Assembly: GCA_024278285.1 (NCBI GenBank)
Contig: JAJRTM010000769.1
Span: 1-17,850 of the forward strand
Origin: Planctomycetota bacterium
Lineage (GTDB): Bacteria > Planctomycetota > Planctomycetia > Planctomycetales > Planctomycetaceae
Reading direction: 5' to 3'
Length of the DNA: 17,850 nt
Each line of letters starts with the position of its first letter. Positions within the stretch are counted from its first letter, which is position 1. Under the pieces are notes generated by a model that did not search any database, was not told the origin of the DNA, and saw nothing but the letters and a program-made list of their open reading frames with translations. A program made the position numbers and the translations under genes. Below are positions 15,624-17,850 of this stretch, one piece after another.

Positions 15624-17012
15624 TCAGTCTTCGGCTCGTGAGCCGTCGCCGCACATTTTGACGATTTTTGGATCGAAGCGTCCAACCGTTTCCACAAGGT
15701 CTTGCTGCTGGGACATGACCTCACGGATATCTTTGTAAACGCTGGGAACTTCGTCCGCTCCCGCAGAAATAATGTGTACTCCTTTCTTCTCCAGATCGTT
15801 TCGTACGGCTTTGTAATTGAACAGACTTTTCGCTTTGGTGCGGGACATTCTGCGACCTGCCCCGTGGGAAGCCGAGTGCAGGCTGGCATCGTTTCCTTTG
15901 CCTCGCACGATGAAAGCAGGATCAGCCATCGAGCCCGGAATAATTCCCAGCACTCCCGGACCGGCTGGTGTTGCTCCCTTGCGATGCACCACCACTTCCT
16001 TGCCATCGTGAATTTCTTTCCAGGCGAAATTGTGATGGTTTTCCACTGATGCAATGACATGCCCGCCAACCAGCTTCACTACATTTTTGTGAATGACAGC
16101 ATGGTTAGCCGCAGCGTATTCACCCATCAAATTCATCGCTTCCCAATATTCCATTCCGGCTTCAGAATCGATATCCAACCAGGCGAGTCGACCGTATTCT
16201 TTCATCTTTCGAGGCAATTTTTTCTGAGCAATACTTGAATACGTATTGCAAACCGAAGCCCCGGTTCCCCGTGAACCCGAATGGCTCAGTAATGCCACAT
16301 AACTTCCCGCAGCCAAGCCCAGTTCCTCATCAGCGGCATCAAGAGTGACCACACCAAACTCCACAAAGTGATTTCCCGAACCGGAAGTTCCCAACTGCTT
16401 CCAGGCTTTATCTTTATTTTCGCGAGTTACTTTGGTAATACTCCAATCACGATCCAGCACATCATGCGATTGAGGTTTCTGCCAGGCAGAACCAACACCA
16501 AATTTCGTACCGTTTTCGATTGCTGTTTTGAAATAGTGAAAATTTTTCGTTAACGCATCTACCGGTGCATCAATAATCGATAATTTCATACGGCACGCGA
16601 TATCAACACCAACCGCGTAAGGAATCACTTTCCCTTCCATCGCGAGCACTCCACCAATCGGCAATCCGTAACCGACATGTGCATCAGGCATCAAAGCGGC
16701 GCCAACTGCCCCTGGTAATCGGCAAGCCTGCTGCATCTGCGCATGAGACGTCTCATCGATATCGCTTCCCCAGGTTTGATACTCAATCGGATCAGCAGGC
16801 ACAGTTTCTTCGTCTTCAGTCAGCACTGCGGCTAATTCAGCGTAGATGGCATCTTCCAGAAAATCCTGTGGTGCAGCAACCACCGCCTGCATATTTTGCT
16901 TGAGTTCTTTCCCGCGCAGTCCCGATAAATTCACTGCTTTTTGAATCACAGCGAACGCTTCTTTCAAAGCGTAATCTGGAATACCTGCTTTAATCAACTG
17001 GCGAGAGTTCAT
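15624..17012 (-). CDS. rtcB: RtcB family RNA-splicing ligase
   Basis: 462 residues. RtcB joins 2',3'-cyclic phosphate or 3'-phosphate RNA ends to 5'-OH ends, using GTP and manganese. Key residues are present: Cys140 in GVDIAC (metal), His215 in GSGNHFVE, His244 in LLSHSGSRG, His326/His327 in ENHHN, RKGATPAGPG (344-353), and the guanylated His383 in SHGAGRRMSRTKAK. The motif reads GVDIACRMKLS where E. coli RtcB has GVDIGCG, and PDAHVGYGLPIGG also departs from the E. coli form, so this appears to be a divergent subfamily. AAGAAG lies 8 nt before the ATG. No archease, rtcA or rtcR is next to it. It converges on priA, and a truncated PD40 gene lies upstream on the same strand. A role in RNA repair is inferred; the substrate is unknown. 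Confidence 0.92.
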   Translation of the reverse strand: MNSRQLIKAGIPDYALKEAFAVIQKAVNLSGLRGKELKQNMQAVVAAPQDFLEDAIYAELAAVLTEDEETVPADPIEYQTWGSDIDETSHAQMQQACRLPGAVGAALMPDAHVGYGLPIGGVLAMEGKVIPYAVGVDIACRMKLSIIDAPVDALTKNFHYFKTAIENGTKFGVGSAWQKPQSHDVLDRDWSITKVTRENKDKAWKQLGTSGSGNHFVEFGVVTLDAADEELGLAAGSYVALLSHSGSRGTGASVCNTYSSIAQKKLPRKMKEYGRLAWLDIDSEAGMEYWEAMNLMGEYAAANHAVIHKNVVKLVGGHVIASVENHHNFAWKEIHDGKEVVVHRKGATPAGPGVLGIIPGSMADPAFIVRGKGNDASLHSASHGAGRRMSRTKAKSLFNYKAVRNDLEKKGVHIISAGADEVPSVYKDIREVMSQQQDLVETVGRFDPKIVKMCGDGSRAED

Positions 17013-17132
17013 GATTTGTTCTTCTTTTTGAGTTATTTTGACATTTGATTCTGAAATTCAATGACCCTCATAGACTGATCTGGTTCGGGAAAAAGTTCTC
17101 GCAACTTAATTACTCAGCGAATTGTCATTAGT

Positions 17133-17212
17133 CGTAGGGTCCGCTATTGCGGACCACCGCATGAAACAGGGAGATCCACTTTCCAGTGTGGTTCGCAATA
17201 GCGGACCTTACG
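17133..17212. repeat. Large imperfect inverted repeat upstream of rtcB, copy 2 of the dispersed repeat
   Basis: Two 25-bp arms, 17133-17157 and 17188-17212, are reverse complements with two mismatches, separated by 30 bp. Each arm carries the core GGTCCGCTATTGCG in full or with one change, and each arm contains a smaller GGTCCGC/GCGGACC-type palindrome of its own. The left arm with one extra base (17132-17157) is identical over 26 bp to 11644-11669 minus its offset, that is to the left part of the palindrome at 11642-11676. It sits in the 220 bp between the PD40 gene stop and the rtcB start, and could be a short non-autonomous mobile or REP-pair element. Confidence 0.85.
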
Positions 17213-17232
17213 TCTGGACTGAATTGCCACTT

Positions 17233-17850
17233 TTATTTGATCGTAAAAATCAACTTCTTCCCATCAGGACTCCAGCAGGCACTTCCTGGGGATTCATTGA
17301 AAGTTTGACCAGGTACGACGACTGGTTTTTCTTCTGTGAGCGGATTAAAGATGAAAATCTTTCGGGATTTGAATTCAGGGGATTGCAGAGTGCAGAGAAC
17401 TTGCTTGCCATCGAGATGCCAGGAGACATCTTCGCCAGGTTGTTTTTTGAGGTCGCTGTAGTGGACCTTCCAGCTTTTTTTCCCCTGGTCGATGTTCACT
17501 GTTGCCAGTTCAATAGAACCCTTCTTTGTTTTTCCCTTGAAGCAAAGCGATTTACTGTCTGGCGACCAGCACATGTTCCAGTAATATCGCGAATAGGGAC
17601 TTTCGTTGAAGGCGAAAACATAGCGAAATGTATCTTCTTCGATATCATAAATTTTCAGATTCGCTTCTCCCAAACCGTAATCTGAAAAGGCGATCAACTT
17701 TCCATCGGGAGACCATTGGGCTCCCCAGCCGCCGTTTTCAATCAATTCCTGATTACTGCCATCAATATTCATTTTCCAGACACCACTTCTGGGACTGTAG
17801 CGGGAAAACGTCACCTGTTTCCCATCAGCCGACCAACTTGGCATGGCTCC
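17233..17850 (-). CDS. TolB-like PD40 beta-propeller protein, 5' part outside the window
   Basis: The C-terminal 205 residues are visible; the frame is open at the right edge, so the start lies outside. At least five PD40/WD40-like repeats (PF07676 type) carry the motif W-S-x-D-G-K-x-hydrophobic-x-F: PSWSADGKQVTFS, AQWSPDGKLIAFS, CWSPDSKSLCFKG, SWHLDGKQVL and CWSPDGKKLIFTIK. Such propellers act in protein-protein interaction, often in the periplasm (TolB) or on extracellular proteins. A signal peptide or catalytic domain could lie in the missing part. It is on the same strand as rtcB, 220 bp upstream, and a large inverted repeat lies between them, so an operon is doubtful. Confidence 0.8.
   Translation of the reverse strand, partial: GAMPSWSADGKQVTFSRYSPRSGVWKMNIDGSNQELIENGGWGAQWSPDGKLIAFSDYGLGEANLKIYDIEEDTFRYVFAFNESPYSRYYWNMCWSPDSKSLCFKGKTKKGSIELATVNIDQGKKSWKVHYSDLKKQPGEDVSWHLDGKQVLCTLQSPEFKSRKIFIFNPLTEEKPVVVPGQTFNESPGSACWSPDGKKLIFTIK

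Noticed and set aside
17122..17685. Plus-strand open frame of 187 codons opposite the PD40 gene
   Set aside because: The opposite strand has clear repeated PD40 motifs, so this is a complement shadow; its start also lies within the inverted repeat.

Overview
The window looks like chromosomal DNA of a planctomycete of moderate GC content, similar in style to the Gimesia/Rubinisphaera group. The clues are a giant exported protein built of tandem secretin-type N-domains, a CpxP/Spy-like LTxxQ segment in that protein, a TolB-like PD40 propeller protein, few strong Shine-Dalgarno sequences, and dispersed palindromic intergenic repeats. The phylum is an inference from these features; no rRNA is present to confirm it.

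Layout. Positions 1-630 hold a composite palindromic repeat at the left edge and an otherwise gene-free leader. Positions 631-7425 encode one 2264-residue protein with a signal peptide, an LTxxQ-like helical segment, an N0/STN-like domain and about 29 tandem secretin-N (NolW-type) units plus a final half unit; no secretin barrel follows. The 355 bp after it contain several hairpins and probably the pdxJ promoter. Then come pdxJ (vitamin B6 synthesis), a terminator-like hairpin, and a tight cluster of a small membrane protein, rnpA and yidD (ATGA overlap, then zero spacing). Next are two probably co-transcribed sugar-metabolism genes, a TIM-barrel isomerase/epimerase and a ROK fructokinase-like kinase. 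The kinase converges on truA across a strong palindrome. ridA and priA run rightward; rtcB and a truncated PD40 propeller gene run leftward from the right edge.

Most of the window is housekeeping: PLP synthesis (pdxJ), RNase P protein and membrane insertion (rnpA, yidD), tRNA pseudouridylation (truA), imine detoxification (ridA), replication restart (priA) and RNA ligation (rtcB). These are largely unrelated neighbours rather than one system.

The unusual element is the giant secretin-N polymer. It has a clear export signal and a regular 66-residue repeat, but it stops in the middle of a unit with no membrane pore domain. Units 14 and 16 carry a nearly identical DNA segment. The second theme is palindromic repeats in three intergenic regions: one family at 1-146, and a second whose 26-bp core is shared between 11642 and 17132.
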